Shown: positions 14,663-22,292 of the stretch, piece by piece
Numbering within the stretch: position 1 is the first letter of the stretch
Layout of the letters: each line of letters opens with the position of its first letter
Assembly (NCBI GenBank): GCA_900545555.1
Contig: UQZI01000012.1
Coordinates: 1 to 35,243 of the forward strand
DNA: 35,243 nt
Direction: 5' to 3'
From: an uncultured Collinsella sp.
Lineage (GTDB): Bacteria > Actinomycetota > Coriobacteriia > Coriobacteriales > Coriobacteriaceae
Made by a program: the position numbers and the translations under genes
The notes under the pieces: model-generated
Database searches by the model: none
Seen by the model: only the letters and a program-made list of their open reading frames with translations
Told to the model about the DNA's origin: nothing

Positions 14663-15844
14663 TTACCCGCGCGGGTTGATTTTATCACGTAGCGACTTGA
14701 GGTTCTCAAGCGCAGCGTTGAGCGTCTCGTCTCGCTTGGCAAAGTGGAAACGAATCAGATGGTTGACGGGCTCGCGGAAGAAGCTCGATCCGGGAACAGC
14801 GCCCACGCCCACCTTGGAGGCCAGGTCCTCGCAGAAGTCGAGGTCGCTGTCATAGCCAAACTCCGAGATATCCATCATCACGTAGTAGGCGCCCTGCGGC
14901 ACGTTGTGCTCAAGACCGATGCTATCGAGCCCCTGACAGAATAGGTCGCGCTTGGCGGTGTAGAGGTCGAGGACCTCCTGGTAATAGCTGTCGTCGAAGT
15001 TGAGGGCGGTGACGACGGCCTCTTGCAGGGGAGCGGCGGCGCCTACGGTGAGGAAGTCGTGAACCTTCTTGATGCGCTCGGTGATTTCGGCAGGGGCGAT
15101 AGTGTAGCCCAGACGCCAGCCGGTGATGGAGTAGGTCTTGGACAGCGAGCTGCAGCTGATGGTTCGCTCGAACATGCCGGGCAGCGTGGCCATATAGACG
15201 TGCTCGTGGGGCGCGTAGACGATGTGCTCGTATACCTCGTCGGTGATGCAGTAGGCGTCGTACTTTTTGCACAGGTCTGCGATAAAGGTGAGCTCCTCGC
15301 GGGTAAAGACCTTGCCACAGGGGTTGGACGGGTTGCATAGGACGATTGCCTTGGGATCGTTGTCTCGGAAGGCTGCCTCGAGGACCTCACGGTCGAAGTC
15401 AAAGGTGGGCGGGTTGAGCGGCACATAGATGGGCTCAGCGCCCGAGAGGATCGTGTCGGCGCCGTAGTTCTCGTAGAACGGCGAGAAAATGACGACCTTG
15501 TCGCCGGGGTTTGTGACCGTCATCATGGCGGCCATCATGGCCTCGGTGGAGCCGCAGGTGACCACGATGTTCTCGTTGGGGTTGATCGGCATGCCCATAA
15601 AGTGCTCCTGCTTGGTGGCAAGCGCCTCGCGCATGGCCTGGGAGCCCCAGGTGATGGAGTACTGGTGGTAAAGCGGCTTGGGGTCGGTGGCAATGGTGCT
15701 GAGGCTATCGAGCAGCTGCGCCGGGGGATCGAAATCGGGGAAGCCCTGCGACAGGTTGACGGCACCATACTTGTTGGAGATGCGCGTCATGCGGCGGATG
15801 ACCGAATCGGTAAACGCCGCCGTGCGGTTGGAGAGTTCTTTCAT
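14663..15844 (-). CDS. PLP-dependent class I/II aminotransferase
   Basis: A 393-residue fold-type I aminotransferase. Visible marks are LSQGFPDFDPP (31-41), the cofactor-contacting VVTCGSTEAMMAAM (94-107), NPSNPCGKVF (171-180), the Asp-containing CITDEVYEHIVY (199-210), the Schiff-base lysine Lys236 in SSLSKTYSITGWRLGY and the substrate-binding Arg near the C-terminus (NHLIRFHFAK). The SQGFPDF opening is typical of methionine or kynurenine/glutamine aminotransferases (YbdL/KAT type). The frame continues 52 codons upstream, but ATG 15844 has AAAGGATAGG directly before it and MKELSNRTAAFTDSVIRRM is the normal family start. Exact substrate is not decided by the sequence. Confidence 0.9.
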   Translation of the reverse strand: MKELSNRTAAFTDSVIRRMTRISNKYGAVNLSQGFPDFDPPAQLLDSLSTIATDPKPLYHQYSITWGSQAMREALATKQEHFMGMPINPNENIVVTCGSTEAMMAAMMTVTNPGDKVVIFSPFYENYGADTILSGAEPIYVPLNPPTFDFDREVLEAAFRDNDPKAIVLCNPSNPCGKVFTREELTFIADLCKKYDAYCITDEVYEHIVYAPHEHVYMATLPGMFERTISCSSLSKTYSITGWRLGYTIAPAEITERIKKVHDFLTVGAAAPLQEAVVTALNFDDSYYQEVLDLYTAKRDLFCQGLDSIGLEHNVPQGAYYVMMDISEFGYDSDLDFCEDLASKVGVGAVPGSSFFREPVNHLIRFHFAKRDETLNAALENLKSLRDKINPRG

Positions 15845-15952
15845 GCCTATCCTTTCGAGCATTGGGTGGAGCAAGTTTACTCCTATGGAATCGATGGGAT
15901 TTGCTTGAAATGGTCTCGAAAAACTCTTTTCAAAATTCTTGAAAATTGGGGC

Positions 15953-15981
15953 TTGCATCGCGTGGCGTTCCTTGCAATAAT
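15953..15981 (+). promoter_or_regulatory. Promoter of the tRNA-His/tRNA-Lys operon
   Basis: TTGCAT (15953-15958) and AATAAT (15976-15981) are 17 bp apart, 26 bp before tRNA-His. Strength and position both fit a tRNA promoter. Confidence 0.7.
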
Positions 15982-16007
15982 AGTCGAGCGCGAAGCGCAC
16001 AGGACAC

Positions 16008-16085
16008 GGTGGGTGTAGCTCAGTTGGCTAGAGCGACGGGTTGTGGTCCCGTAGGTCGAGGGTTCGAGTCCCTTTACCCACCCCA
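16008..16085 (+). tRNA. tRNA-His (anticodon GTG)
   Basis: A full cloverleaf is visible. The acceptor stem GTGGGTG pairs with TACCCAC, with one G-U. An extra 5' G at 16008 pairs with C at 16082, as is unique to histidine tRNAs. The anticodon GTG is at 16043-16045 in a CGGG/CCCG stem, the T-loop is GGTTCGAGTC, and the CCA end is encoded at 16083-16085. Confidence 0.95.
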
Positions 16086-16107
16086 GTTCTTGCTTCGTGT
16101 TGATATC

Positions 16108-16180
16108 GGGTCGTTAGCTCAGTTGGTAGAGCAGGGGACTCTTAATCCCAAGGTCCAGGGTTCGACCCCCTGACGGCCCA
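16108..16180 (+). tRNA. tRNA-Lys (anticodon CTT)
   Basis: The acceptor GGGTCGT pairs with ACGGCCC (one U-G). The anticodon CTT is at 16141-16143, and the T-arm is CAGGGTTCGACC. The 27:43 pair is a G-A mismatch. CCA is not encoded: the discriminator A is followed by CCC. It lies 22 bp after tRNA-His and is surely co-transcribed. Its last 17 bases and the downstream terminator are duplicated at 16341. Confidence 0.93.
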
Positions 16181-16262
16181 CCCAAAGTATGTTAAAGCGA
16201 TTGGCTTAGGCTGGTCGCTTTTTTGTTGACCTCGCATGGGGTCGAGCCCGTCGGGGCGCGAA
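16164..16262 (+). repeat. Direct repeat, copy 1: tRNA-Lys 3' end plus terminator
   Basis: The repeat begins inside the T-arm of tRNA-Lys (GACCCCCTGACGGCCCACC) and runs through the terminator to about CGAGCCCGT...GGGGCGC. It matches 16341-16437 with a handful of substitutions and two 1-bp gaps; the offset is 177 bp. Confidence 0.8.
16194..16224 (+). terminator. Terminator of the tRNA operon
   Basis: AAGCGA at the 5' side pairs with TCGCTT around a weakly paired middle and a TTAG loop, followed by six T. The same structure recurs in the second repeat copy at 16370-16399. Confidence 0.75.
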
Positions 16263-16340
16263 GCTGAGGAAATGCGTAAGCATTTACCAGCGCAGCGCGC
16301 AAGGCGCAAAGCGCCGAAGCGGCCGCCTGCAAAGCAGGCT
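16263..16340. other. Spacer between the tRNA-Lys repeats with three small hairpins
   Basis: The 78-bp spacer holds three perfect mini-hairpins: AAATGC-GTAA-GCATTT (16270-16285), GGCGC-AAA-GCGCC (16303-16315) and GCCTGC-AAA-GCAGGC (16325-16339). A hairpin of the same build, GCGGGC-AAA-GCCCGC on the minus strand, lies at 17331-17345 beyond dinD. No coding frame is present. Confidence 0.5.
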
Positions 16341-16437
16341 GACCCCCTGACGGCCCACCAAAGCATGTTAAAGCGGCTGGCTTAGGCTGGTCGCTTTTTG
16401 TTAACCTCGCATGGGGCCGAACCCGTAAGGGCGCAGA
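16341..16437 (+). repeat. Direct repeat, copy 2: duplicated tRNA-Lys 3' end (att-like scar)
   Basis: This starts with the 19 bases that form the tRNA-Lys 3' end plus CC and carries its own copy of the terminator at 16370-16399. A second copy of a tRNA 3' end in direct orientation is what integration at a tRNA leaves behind. It ends just before the dinD stop codon. Confidence 0.75.
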
Positions 16438-16441
16438 CGCT

Positions 16442-17302
16442 TTACAAGTCGAGCCTGCCCTGGGGGTCGGTGAATCCGTCTGTACCCTCCTTGAGCTTTT
16501 TCTCGTCTGCTTTCACGCGACGTTCGAGCTTCTTTGTATCTTCGGCAGGCGGTAGGTTCTCGGGTACAATTCCGCGGTCGATGAGGCTGCCACGCACGCT
16601 TGTGTTGTTCTCGACGTGCTCTTGCTTGATCTGGTCCAGACCGTACAGGTCGTGTTCCTCGGCGTTGAAGGCCGTCATCGAGTTCGTAAGGTCCTTTGCT
16701 TTGATGAGAACATCGGCTAGCCTGTCCGCCAATGCCGAGCTCTTGGATACGCCGAGCTGTTGCTTCATTTCCGCCGTGCTTCTGCCGCCGAATAACGCTT
16801 CATCGCCCTTCGACTTGATGATCGCGAATCCTTTGGAGTCCACGCCGCGTTTGAACGCAATACCCGAGAGCTGTTTCTCTGAATCAGATAGCGAGTGGCG
16901 CGCCTGCAAGCGCTGAATCTCTGCGAAGCGCTGCTCTATGAGCTCTTGGCGGCGCGTCTGCACGGCGAAGTATGCCTGGGCGAGCGCGATTTCTTGCTTG
17001 TTTGAATCTCCGTTCTGGGCGATTAAATAGCATGCATAGCGCGTAAGTTTGTAGTCTTTAACCGCACGAGCGGCGACACCGGCAGTTACCATTTTCGTGG
17101 TGTCACGAAAATGGGAATCAACTGGAGTTTTGTTTGTTTCGCACGAGACTTTTGCCCTCTTAACAACTTCGGCAAAGTTCTCCCATCGAGTGTACCCCAT
17201 GGGTTCCATTAAATCGCGTGCGAGCCAATACTCAACGCCGTCTTCCACATTGGCGTAGCTATCAAGTTTGACACGCCACTTCTCGATATCTCTACTGTCC
17301 AT
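16442..17302 (-). CDS. dinD: DNA damage-inducible protein D homologue (Bro-N domain)
   Basis: A 286-residue DinD-family protein. The N-terminal Bro-N-type domain covers about residues 15-110 with EYWLARDLMEPMGYTRWENF and VKDYKLTRYACYLIAQNGD. The segment EIALAQAYFAVQTRRQE and the later KGDEALFGGRSTAEMKQQLG are characteristic of DinD. In E. coli DinD is SOS-induced and dismantles RecA filaments. The start at 17302 follows AGGAGGAGAT. No clear LexA box was found upstream, so SOS control is not shown here. Codon use is less C/G-biased than in the neighbours, with many AAG/GAT/ATC mixtures and lower G+C. It lies directly beyond a duplicated tRNA-Lys end, so it was probably acquired. Confidence 0.87.
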   Translation of the reverse strand: MDSRDIEKWRVKLDSYANVEDGVEYWLARDLMEPMGYTRWENFAEVVKRAKVSCETNKTPVDSHFRDTTKMVTAGVAARAVKDYKLTRYACYLIAQNGDSNKQEIALAQAYFAVQTRRQELIEQRFAEIQRLQARHSLSDSEKQLSGIAFKRGVDSKGFAIIKSKGDEALFGGRSTAEMKQQLGVSKSSALADRLADVLIKAKDLTNSMTAFNAEEHDLYGLDQIKQEHVENNTSVRGSLIDRGIVPENLPPAEDTKKLERRVKADEKKLKEGTDGFTDPQGRLDL

Positions 17303-17385
17303 ATCTCCTCCTCGCTGGCCTATTGTCTATGCGGGCTTTGCCCGCTCTGTATTCAGAATTAGGATACGCTGCCGTGCGGACACGA

Positions 17386-17421
17386 ATGGGCCCCGTGCCA
17401 CTTCGAGTTCACGGGGCCCAT
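17386..17421. other. Perfect 12-bp hairpin between dinD and the flavoprotein gene
   Basis: ATGGGCCCCGTG (17386-17397) pairs exactly with 17410-17421 around a 12-base loop. There is no T tract on either side, so it is not a textbook intrinsic terminator, although it lies 43 bp after the minus-strand flavoprotein stop. Confidence 0.55.
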
Positions 17422-17463
17422 AGATATCGATTAGTTGTGTTTTGCTTTAGATAGGTGTCCAGT

Positions 17464-18990
17464 TTAATTCGCTCGATAGTGCGATCCGAGACTTTCGGTT
17501 CGCTTGCGCATGGCTTTGACCATTTCCTGTGCTAGTTGAATCTGCGATTGCAGGCGGGCGAGGGCTGCGATTTCGCTGTCATTGGCGTGTGGCTTGCTCA
17601 GCGCCGTTGCGTCGTCTTGCAGGCTTTCAAGCTGTTGCAGGGCCTTGGATAGACCCGCTTCGGTCCTGTTGATCATGCAGTAGGTACTCATTGTGCGTTT
17701 GAGGCAGCGGGTCAGGCGCTCGGCGTCTGCTGTAGCTATGCCATGCTGGGGGAGGGCGATATCCATCGGTGCGGCCGCCTCAGGAGCGTCCAGCGCTGCT
17801 TGGGCTGCCGATGCGCCCGCAATGCGCCCGAACACGATGCCATTGGCACTCGACAAGCCGCCGATGCGGTCGGCGCCGTGCATGCCGCCTGTTGCCTCAC
17901 CGCAGGCGTAGAGGCCCTCAACGCCTGCGTACGCGGTCTTGTCGATTTTGATACCGCCGTTGGCGGCGTGGGCATACATCGCCACGCGCATCTCGTCGGT
18001 CGGCGCGATGCCGTGCTCGTCTTGCAGCCAGGTGGCAAAGGTCTGCACAAACTCGGGGATGTCCTCGCGGGGGAAGTCGTAGTGGAGCGCCAGGCCCCCT
18101 GCACCTGCCTGATCTATGACGAGGTCGATGGCGCGGGAGGCCAAGCGCGAGGTGAAAGGACCATATCCAGAGCGCTGCTCAAGCAGATCGTTTAGCTTGC
18201 CGTCGGCAATATCGACCGGCTGGTCTACATGTACGTAGCGCCAGGTTTTCTCGTTGAAGACCAGGTTGCGCTTGGGCTCGATGAAGCCGGGCATCATCTG
18301 CATGAATTCTATATTAGTAAGCGATGCGCCGTGCGCCAGTGCGATGGCCTGCGAGGAGCTGAGCACATCAGCCGACGTAAGGCTGCGCTCGAACAGGCCG
18401 CCTGTGCCACCGGCTGCGATGATCGTGGCCTTGGCAGCAAAGGGCACGATTCGATTTTCGGTAAGGTCGTAGAGCACGGTTCCGGTGATTCTGCCGTTCG
18501 TGTTCTCAACAAGGTCGATAAGCTCATGGCGGGGGAGCAGGCGAATGCCGAGTGACTCGATTCGGGTCGTTAGAGCGTCCTCAAGGGGCTTGCGGGTGAG
18601 GCCGCGCCACATGCGCGTCTTGTGGTCAAAGCAGGGGATAAACTGCTTTTGCTGAGCGCTCTCAGCGCTTTGCGGACGCTGGAGCTCAACGCCCAGGTCT
18701 TGCTCGAGCCATTCAATTGCCTGGGGAATGCCGTGGACAAACGTCTGGACAAGCTCGGGGTCGGCGACGCCGCCACCAACGGTCTGGATGGTGTCGATGA
18801 GGTCTTGTTCGTCGTCTTCGTTAACGGGTCCGATAAGCCCCAAGCCCCAGGTTCCGGGGAAGAAACTCGATCCACTCATAGTCTTGCCGGCGCTTGCCAC
18901 AGCGACGGTTGCACCCGTGCGCGCCGCTTCGATGGCGGCGCAAAGGCCCGCAATGCCAGATCCAATTACCAGTACATCAGTCGATTCCAT
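17464..18990 (-). CDS. FAD-dependent oxidoreductase, fumarate reductase/L-aspartate oxidase-like
   Basis: A 508-residue soluble flavoprotein. The dinucleotide-binding fold opens at DVLVIGSGIAGLCAAIEAA (residues 5-23, Gly10, Gly12, Gly15). FAD contacts continue in ATIIAAGGTGGLFERS, and the C-terminal FAD motif is LYACGEATGGMHGADRIGGL. The layout matches the succinate dehydrogenase/fumarate reductase flavoprotein family and is close to NadB, but nadA and nadC are not adjacent, and the last 100 residues are an alpha-helical tail as in NadB. No signal peptide or heme motif is present. The start at 18990 follows AAAGGAATCC; a 19-codon extension is unsupported. The substrate is unknown: fumarate, aspartate or a related acid. 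Confidence 0.78.
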   Translation of the reverse strand: MESTDVLVIGSGIAGLCAAIEAARTGATVAVASAGKTMSGSSFFPGTWGLGLIGPVNEDDEQDLIDTIQTVGGGVADPELVQTFVHGIPQAIEWLEQDLGVELQRPQSAESAQQKQFIPCFDHKTRMWRGLTRKPLEDALTTRIESLGIRLLPRHELIDLVENTNGRITGTVLYDLTENRIVPFAAKATIIAAGGTGGLFERSLTSADVLSSSQAIALAHGASLTNIEFMQMMPGFIEPKRNLVFNEKTWRYVHVDQPVDIADGKLNDLLEQRSGYGPFTSRLASRAIDLVIDQAGAGGLALHYDFPREDIPEFVQTFATWLQDEHGIAPTDEMRVAMYAHAANGGIKIDKTAYAGVEGLYACGEATGGMHGADRIGGLSSANGIVFGRIAGASAAQAALDAPEAAAPMDIALPQHGIATADAERLTRCLKRTMSTYCMINRTEAGLSKALQQLESLQDDATALSKPHANDSEIAALARLQSQIQLAQEMVKAMRKRTESLGSHYRAN

Positions 18991-19175
18991 CGGATTCCTT
19001 TCTCGTCCGGCGCATTGTCGCACGGGTGATCGGTAATGGGGCCGCAAAGACTCGGCAAATCGGTAAAGGGCACATATGACAGGTGGGCGTCATGGACGCT
19101 CTGACGTTTCATCTCGTCACATCTCGTATTTCGCCCCAACTGATATATCGGCATTCGCTACCCTGCGATAGCGCA

Positions 19176-19212
19176 AACAAAAAGAGCCGCTACCTCGAAA
19201 GGTAGCGGCTCT
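19176..19212 (-). terminator. Terminator of the GGGtGRT operon
   Basis: A perfect 13-bp stem (19183-19195 with 19200-19212) with a CGAA loop is followed on the minus strand by TTTTGTTTG. It lies 34 bp after the GGGtGRT stop codon. Confidence 0.9.
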
Positions 19213-19246
19213 AAAGCTCAACTATATGAGCATCGCGCGGGCGCGA

Positions 19247-20251
19247 TTAGGCCTTGAGGGCCTCCTCGACGGCGACAGCGCAGGCGACGGTGGCACCGAC
19301 CATGGGGTTGTTGCCCATGCCGATGAGGCCCATCATGTCAACGTGCGCGGGCACCGAGGAGGAGCCGGCGAACTGAGCGCTGGAGTGCATGCGGCCCATG
19401 GTGTCGGTCATGCCGTAAGAGGCAGGGCCGGCGCCCATGTTGTCCGGGTGCAGGGTACGGCCAGTGCCGCCACCAGAAGCGACGGAGAAGTACTTCTTGC
19501 CAGCCTCGATGCGCTCCTTCTTGTAGGTGCCAGCGACGGGGTGCTGGAAGCGCGTGGGGTTGGTGGAGTTGCCGGTGATCGAGATGTCGACGTTCTCGTG
19601 CCACATGATGGCAACGCCCTCGCGGACGTCGTCGGAGCCGTAGCAGTTAACGGCAGCGCGGGGACCATCGGAGTAGGGGATGGTCTCGACGACCTTGAGC
19701 TCGCCCGTGTAGTAGTCGAACTGGGTCTTCACGTAGGTGAAGCCGTTGATGCGGGCGATGATCTGAGCGGCGTCCTTGCCCAGACCGTTGAGGATAACGC
19801 GCAGCGGCTTCTTGCGAGCCTTGTTGGCGTTCAGAGCCAGGCCGATAGCGCCCTCAGCGGCAGCGAAGGACTCGTGGCCGGCCAGGAAGGCGAAGCACTC
19901 AGTGTCGTCGGAGAGCAGCATAGCGCCCAGGTTGCCGTGGCCCAGACCGACCTTGCGGTCCTCGGCGACGGAGCCGGGAACGGTGAAGGCCTGGATGCCC
20001 TCGCCGATGATGGCGGCAGCCTCAGAAGCGGACTTGGCGCCACGCTTGACAGCGAGAGCGCAGCCGAGGGTGTAGGCCCACTCAGCGTTCTGGAAGGCGA
20101 TGGACTGGGTGTTGTTGACGATCTCACGCGGGTTGAAGCCCTTGTCGGTGCAGATCTGCAGAGCTTCCTCGAGGGAGGCGATGCCGTTGTCGGCGAGGCA
20201 CTTGTTGATCTTGTCAGCGCGGCGCTCGTAACCTTCGAACGTAACAGTCAT
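19247..20251 (-). CDS. GGGtGRT family protein
   Basis: A 334-residue protein of the family named after its motif, seen here as ASGGGTGRTLHPDNMGAGPA near residues 256-275. The function of the family is not known. Other conserved-looking glycine-rich parts are VGLGHGNLGAMLLSDDTECF and LIGMGNNPMVGATVACAVAV at the C-terminus. There is no signal peptide or membrane segment. It follows the NifU-like gene after an 18-bp gap that holds AAAGGGAGGG, so the two form an operon; this pairing recurs in anaerobes and hints at a role with iron-sulfur or selenium/sulfur chemistry. Strong C-ending codon bias suggests high expression. Confidence 0.85.
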   Translation of the reverse strand: MTVTFEGYERRADKINKCLADNGIASLEEALQICTDKGFNPREIVNNTQSIAFQNAEWAYTLGCALAVKRGAKSASEAAAIIGEGIQAFTVPGSVAEDRKVGLGHGNLGAMLLSDDTECFAFLAGHESFAAAEGAIGLALNANKARKKPLRVILNGLGKDAAQIIARINGFTYVKTQFDYYTGELKVVETIPYSDGPRAAVNCYGSDDVREGVAIMWHENVDISITGNSTNPTRFQHPVAGTYKKERIEAGKKYFSVASGGGTGRTLHPDNMGAGPASYGMTDTMGRMHSSAQFAGSSSVPAHVDMMGLIGMGNNPMVGATVACAVAVEEALKA

Positions 20252-20269
20252 AGTTATTTCCCTCCCTTT

Positions 20270-21004
20270 CTACTCGTGAACCGGGAACACGCTGGCGACG
20301 GAGTGAGTCTCCTCGTCGGTGCGCGGGTCGATGTACTTGGCAGCGTTCTCCCACTGACCATAGTGGCCCATAGCGCCAGCGATGGCCTCCTCGGGGGTCT
20401 TGCCGGCCTTGACGGCGTCGGTGAACTTACCGAGGTTCAGGAACTCGAACGCGATGATCTCGTTCTTGTCGTTGAGAGCCATGCGGGTGACGTAGCCCTG
20501 AGCGAGCTCGAGGTAACGAGCGCCCTTGGCCTTGGTGCCGAACATGGTGCCGACCTGAGAGCGAAGGCCCTTGCCGAGGTCGTCGAGGGAGGCGCCCACG
20601 GGCAGGCCGCCCTCGGAGAACGCGGTCTGGCTGCGGCCGTAAACGATCTGCAGGAAGATCTCGCGCATAGCAACGTTGATGGCGTCGCAGACGAGGTCGG
20701 TGTTGAGGGCCTCGAGGATGGTCTTACCGGGAAGGATCTCGGAAGCCATGGCGGCAGAGTGGGTCATGCCCGAGCAGCCGATGGTCTCAACGAGGGCCTC
20801 CTCGATGATGCCGTCCTTGACGTTCAGCGTGAGCTTGCAGGCGCCCTGCTGAGGTGCGCACCAACCCACACCGTGCGTAAGACCGGAGATGTCGGAAATC
20901 TCCTTAGCCTGGACCCACTTGCCCTCCTCGGGGATGGGTGCGGGGCCGTGGTATGCACCCTTGGCAACGGGGCACATGTTCTCCACTTCCTGTGAGTACT
21001 GCAT
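20270..21004 (-). CDS. NifU/IscU-like iron-sulfur cluster assembly scaffold protein, GGGtGRT-associated
   Basis: A 244-residue protein with an IscU-like core. Candidate cluster ligands are Cys in GVGWCAPQQGACKL, then IGCSGMTHSAAMASEILPG (compare the GCxIS motif of SufU) and LVCDAINVAMREIF. The C-terminus (about 150-244) is extra relative to IscU and contains GYVTRMALNDKNEIIAFEFL. This long form occurs next to GGGtGRT genes. The ATG at 21004 follows GAGAGGAGAG; the 55-codon upstream extension has no site and a different composition. It is separate from the suf operon 1.7 kb away, which has its own SufU. A probable role is to build or carry a cluster for a dedicated partner, perhaps the GGGtGRT protein. 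Confidence 0.8.
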   Translation of the reverse strand: MQYSQEVENMCPVAKGAYHGPAPIPEEGKWVQAKEISDISGLTHGVGWCAPQQGACKLTLNVKDGIIEEALVETIGCSGMTHSAAMASEILPGKTILEALNTDLVCDAINVAMREIFLQIVYGRSQTAFSEGGLPVGASLDDLGKGLRSQVGTMFGTKAKGARYLELAQGYVTRMALNDKNEIIAFEFLNLGKFTDAVKAGKTPEEAIAGAMGHYGQWENAAKYIDPRTDEETHSVASVFPVHE

Positions 21005-21407
21005 GCCTCTCCTCTCTATCGTGTTGGCGTCCCGTCTGGGGGTCGTGGCTGGCGATTGCCGGGCGACCCTTCGAAAGGGACATGACATGCAGCCCCTATA
21101 ATACCGCGAAATGCACGGAATATTCGGCGAACGGCTCAGTTTTCGTAGCGAGAAGCGCGGAACTTTCAATTGAAGCGATTTAACTCTATGTTCTGTGGTC
21201 GCGAACTTCCGTAGAGGGGGCCCGTCTTGGGCAAGCTTTTGGTCAGCTCTTGCAAGCGTTGCAGGGGTTGACCTGTTGCAACGGTGCCGTTCGCCGCCTG
21301 TTTACTGCCTTTGGCCGCGCGAGTGTATTGTTTTGCGTGAATGTTTTGGTGGCACGCTTCAATCGTGTTGTATTGGATGGCAAGCAGATCCAGGCGAAGG
21401 GAGCGCC

Positions 21408-22208
21408 ATGCAGCGCGTTTGGAGAACGGTTACCGGCTTTTACCATGTTTGTGCCCGCGGTACGGGCAAGCAGCTCATCTTTGAGGGCGATGAAGACCGG
21501 TGGGAGTTTTTGGAGCTGATGCGCGAGTGCTGCCGCGAGGCGGGCGTGACGGTTATCGCCTGGTGCCTTATGGGCAATCACGTGGATCTGGTACTCTCGG
21601 ATTATGAGGACACGATGAGCGCGGCGATGCAACGACTGCTTTTGACGTACGCTCGTCGGTTCAATAAACGCACGGGGCGCACGGGCCATCTGTTCCAGAA
21701 CCGTTTTGACCGGCGCTCGCTCGATACCGACCGTTATCTAATGGCCGCCATTCGCTATATTCATGCTAATCCGCAGGAGGCGGGTATCGCCCTGATCGAG
21801 CGCTATCCGTGGAGCAGCTTTGCCGAGTATCTGCGAGCGTATGACAACGATATGACGAGGGGATTTTCGGACCCTTCTTGTGTGCTCGAGCTCTTTGAGT
21901 CTGTCAGGGGGTTTCTGGATTATTCTCTGTTAATGCCCGATGGTTCCGATCCGGTGATTCACGATATGGATGAGACAGAGTGGGAGCGGCGTGCGTTTGC
22001 CGACAAGATGGCGAAGCGCCTGGGTGTGCCGCTCAACAAACTCAAGACCGTAGCACCCTCGCGGCGAGACGGAATCATTTTCGCCCTGCACGATGGCGGC
22101 TACACGGTGCGCGAGATCGAACGGTATACGGGAATCAGCAAGAGTACCGTCTCTCGTATCGTGCGCGCTTATGCGCGGGTGAATGCTCAGGCTGAGGGCT
22201 CGGAATAG
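21408..22208 (+). CDS. REP-associated tyrosine transposase-like protein with an altered HUH motif
   Basis: A 266-residue RAYT homologue related to the gene at 4460 (shared IAWCLMGNH, YIHANPQEAG and YPWSSFAEYL). The HUH motif reads GNHVDLVL: His58 is present but the second His is Asp60 (GAT at 21585-21587, one base from CAT). The tyrosine block LLLTYARRFNKRTGRTGHLF is intact. The C-terminus adds a helix-turn-helix, GGYTVREIERYTGISKSTVS, that looks like a full DNA-binding element. The start at 21408 has GAAGGGAG upstream; the longer frame is not supported. A hairpin and a family B palindrome follow within 85 bp. It may bind without cutting, or Asp may still coordinate the metal. Confidence 0.85.
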   Translation: MQRVWRTVTGFYHVCARGTGKQLIFEGDEDRWEFLELMRECCREAGVTVIAWCLMGNHVDLVLSDYEDTMSAAMQRLLLTYARRFNKRTGRTGHLFQNRFDRRSLDTDRYLMAAIRYIHANPQEAGIALIERYPWSSFAEYLRAYDNDMTRGFSDPSCVLELFESVRGFLDYSLLMPDGSDPVIHDMDETEWERRAFADKMAKRLGVPLNKLKTVAPSRRDGIIFALHDGGYTVREIERYTGISKSTVSRIVRAYARVNAQAEGSE

Positions 22209-22212
22209 AAAA

Positions 22213-22245
22213 TGGCCGAACCACTCTTGTCAAGCGATTCGGCCA
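22213..22245. terminator. Hairpin between RAYT2 and the suf operon end
   Basis: TGGCCGAA (22213-22220) and TTCGGCCA (22238-22245) form an 8-bp stem. On the minus strand it is followed by TTTTCTATT, so it probably ends the suf transcript; it may also act on RAYT2. Confidence 0.65.
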
Positions 22246-22263
22246 ACAAAATTCTTAAGATTT

Positions 22264-22292
22264 GGGACAAATACTACTGATTATTTTGTCCC
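22264..22292 (-). repeat. 29-bp palindrome family B, copy 1 (overlaps sufU stop)
   Basis: The ends are GGGACAAA and TTTTGTCCC. It is preceded on the plus strand by CTTAAGATTT, giving an 18-bp match with copy 3. The last codons of sufU (GQNNQ and TAG) lie inside the element. Confidence 0.8.

Noticed and set aside
15946..16173. A 75-codon frame across tRNA-His and tRNA-Lys that reads like a small protein (AQLVEQGTLNPKVQGSTP)
   Set aside because: This is the well-known false translation of tRNA genes; the cloverleaves explain the sequence fully.
17303..17400. Search for a LexA/SOS box upstream of dinD
   Set aside because: No GAAC-N4-GTTC-type or CGAAC-type dyad was found, so SOS control is not claimed.
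19226..20995. A 589-codon plus-strand frame opposite the GGGtGRT and NifU-like genes
   Set aside because: It lies antisense to two recognised genes with strong codon bias, so the open frame is a by-product; its composition is Gly/Val/Leu/Ala only.
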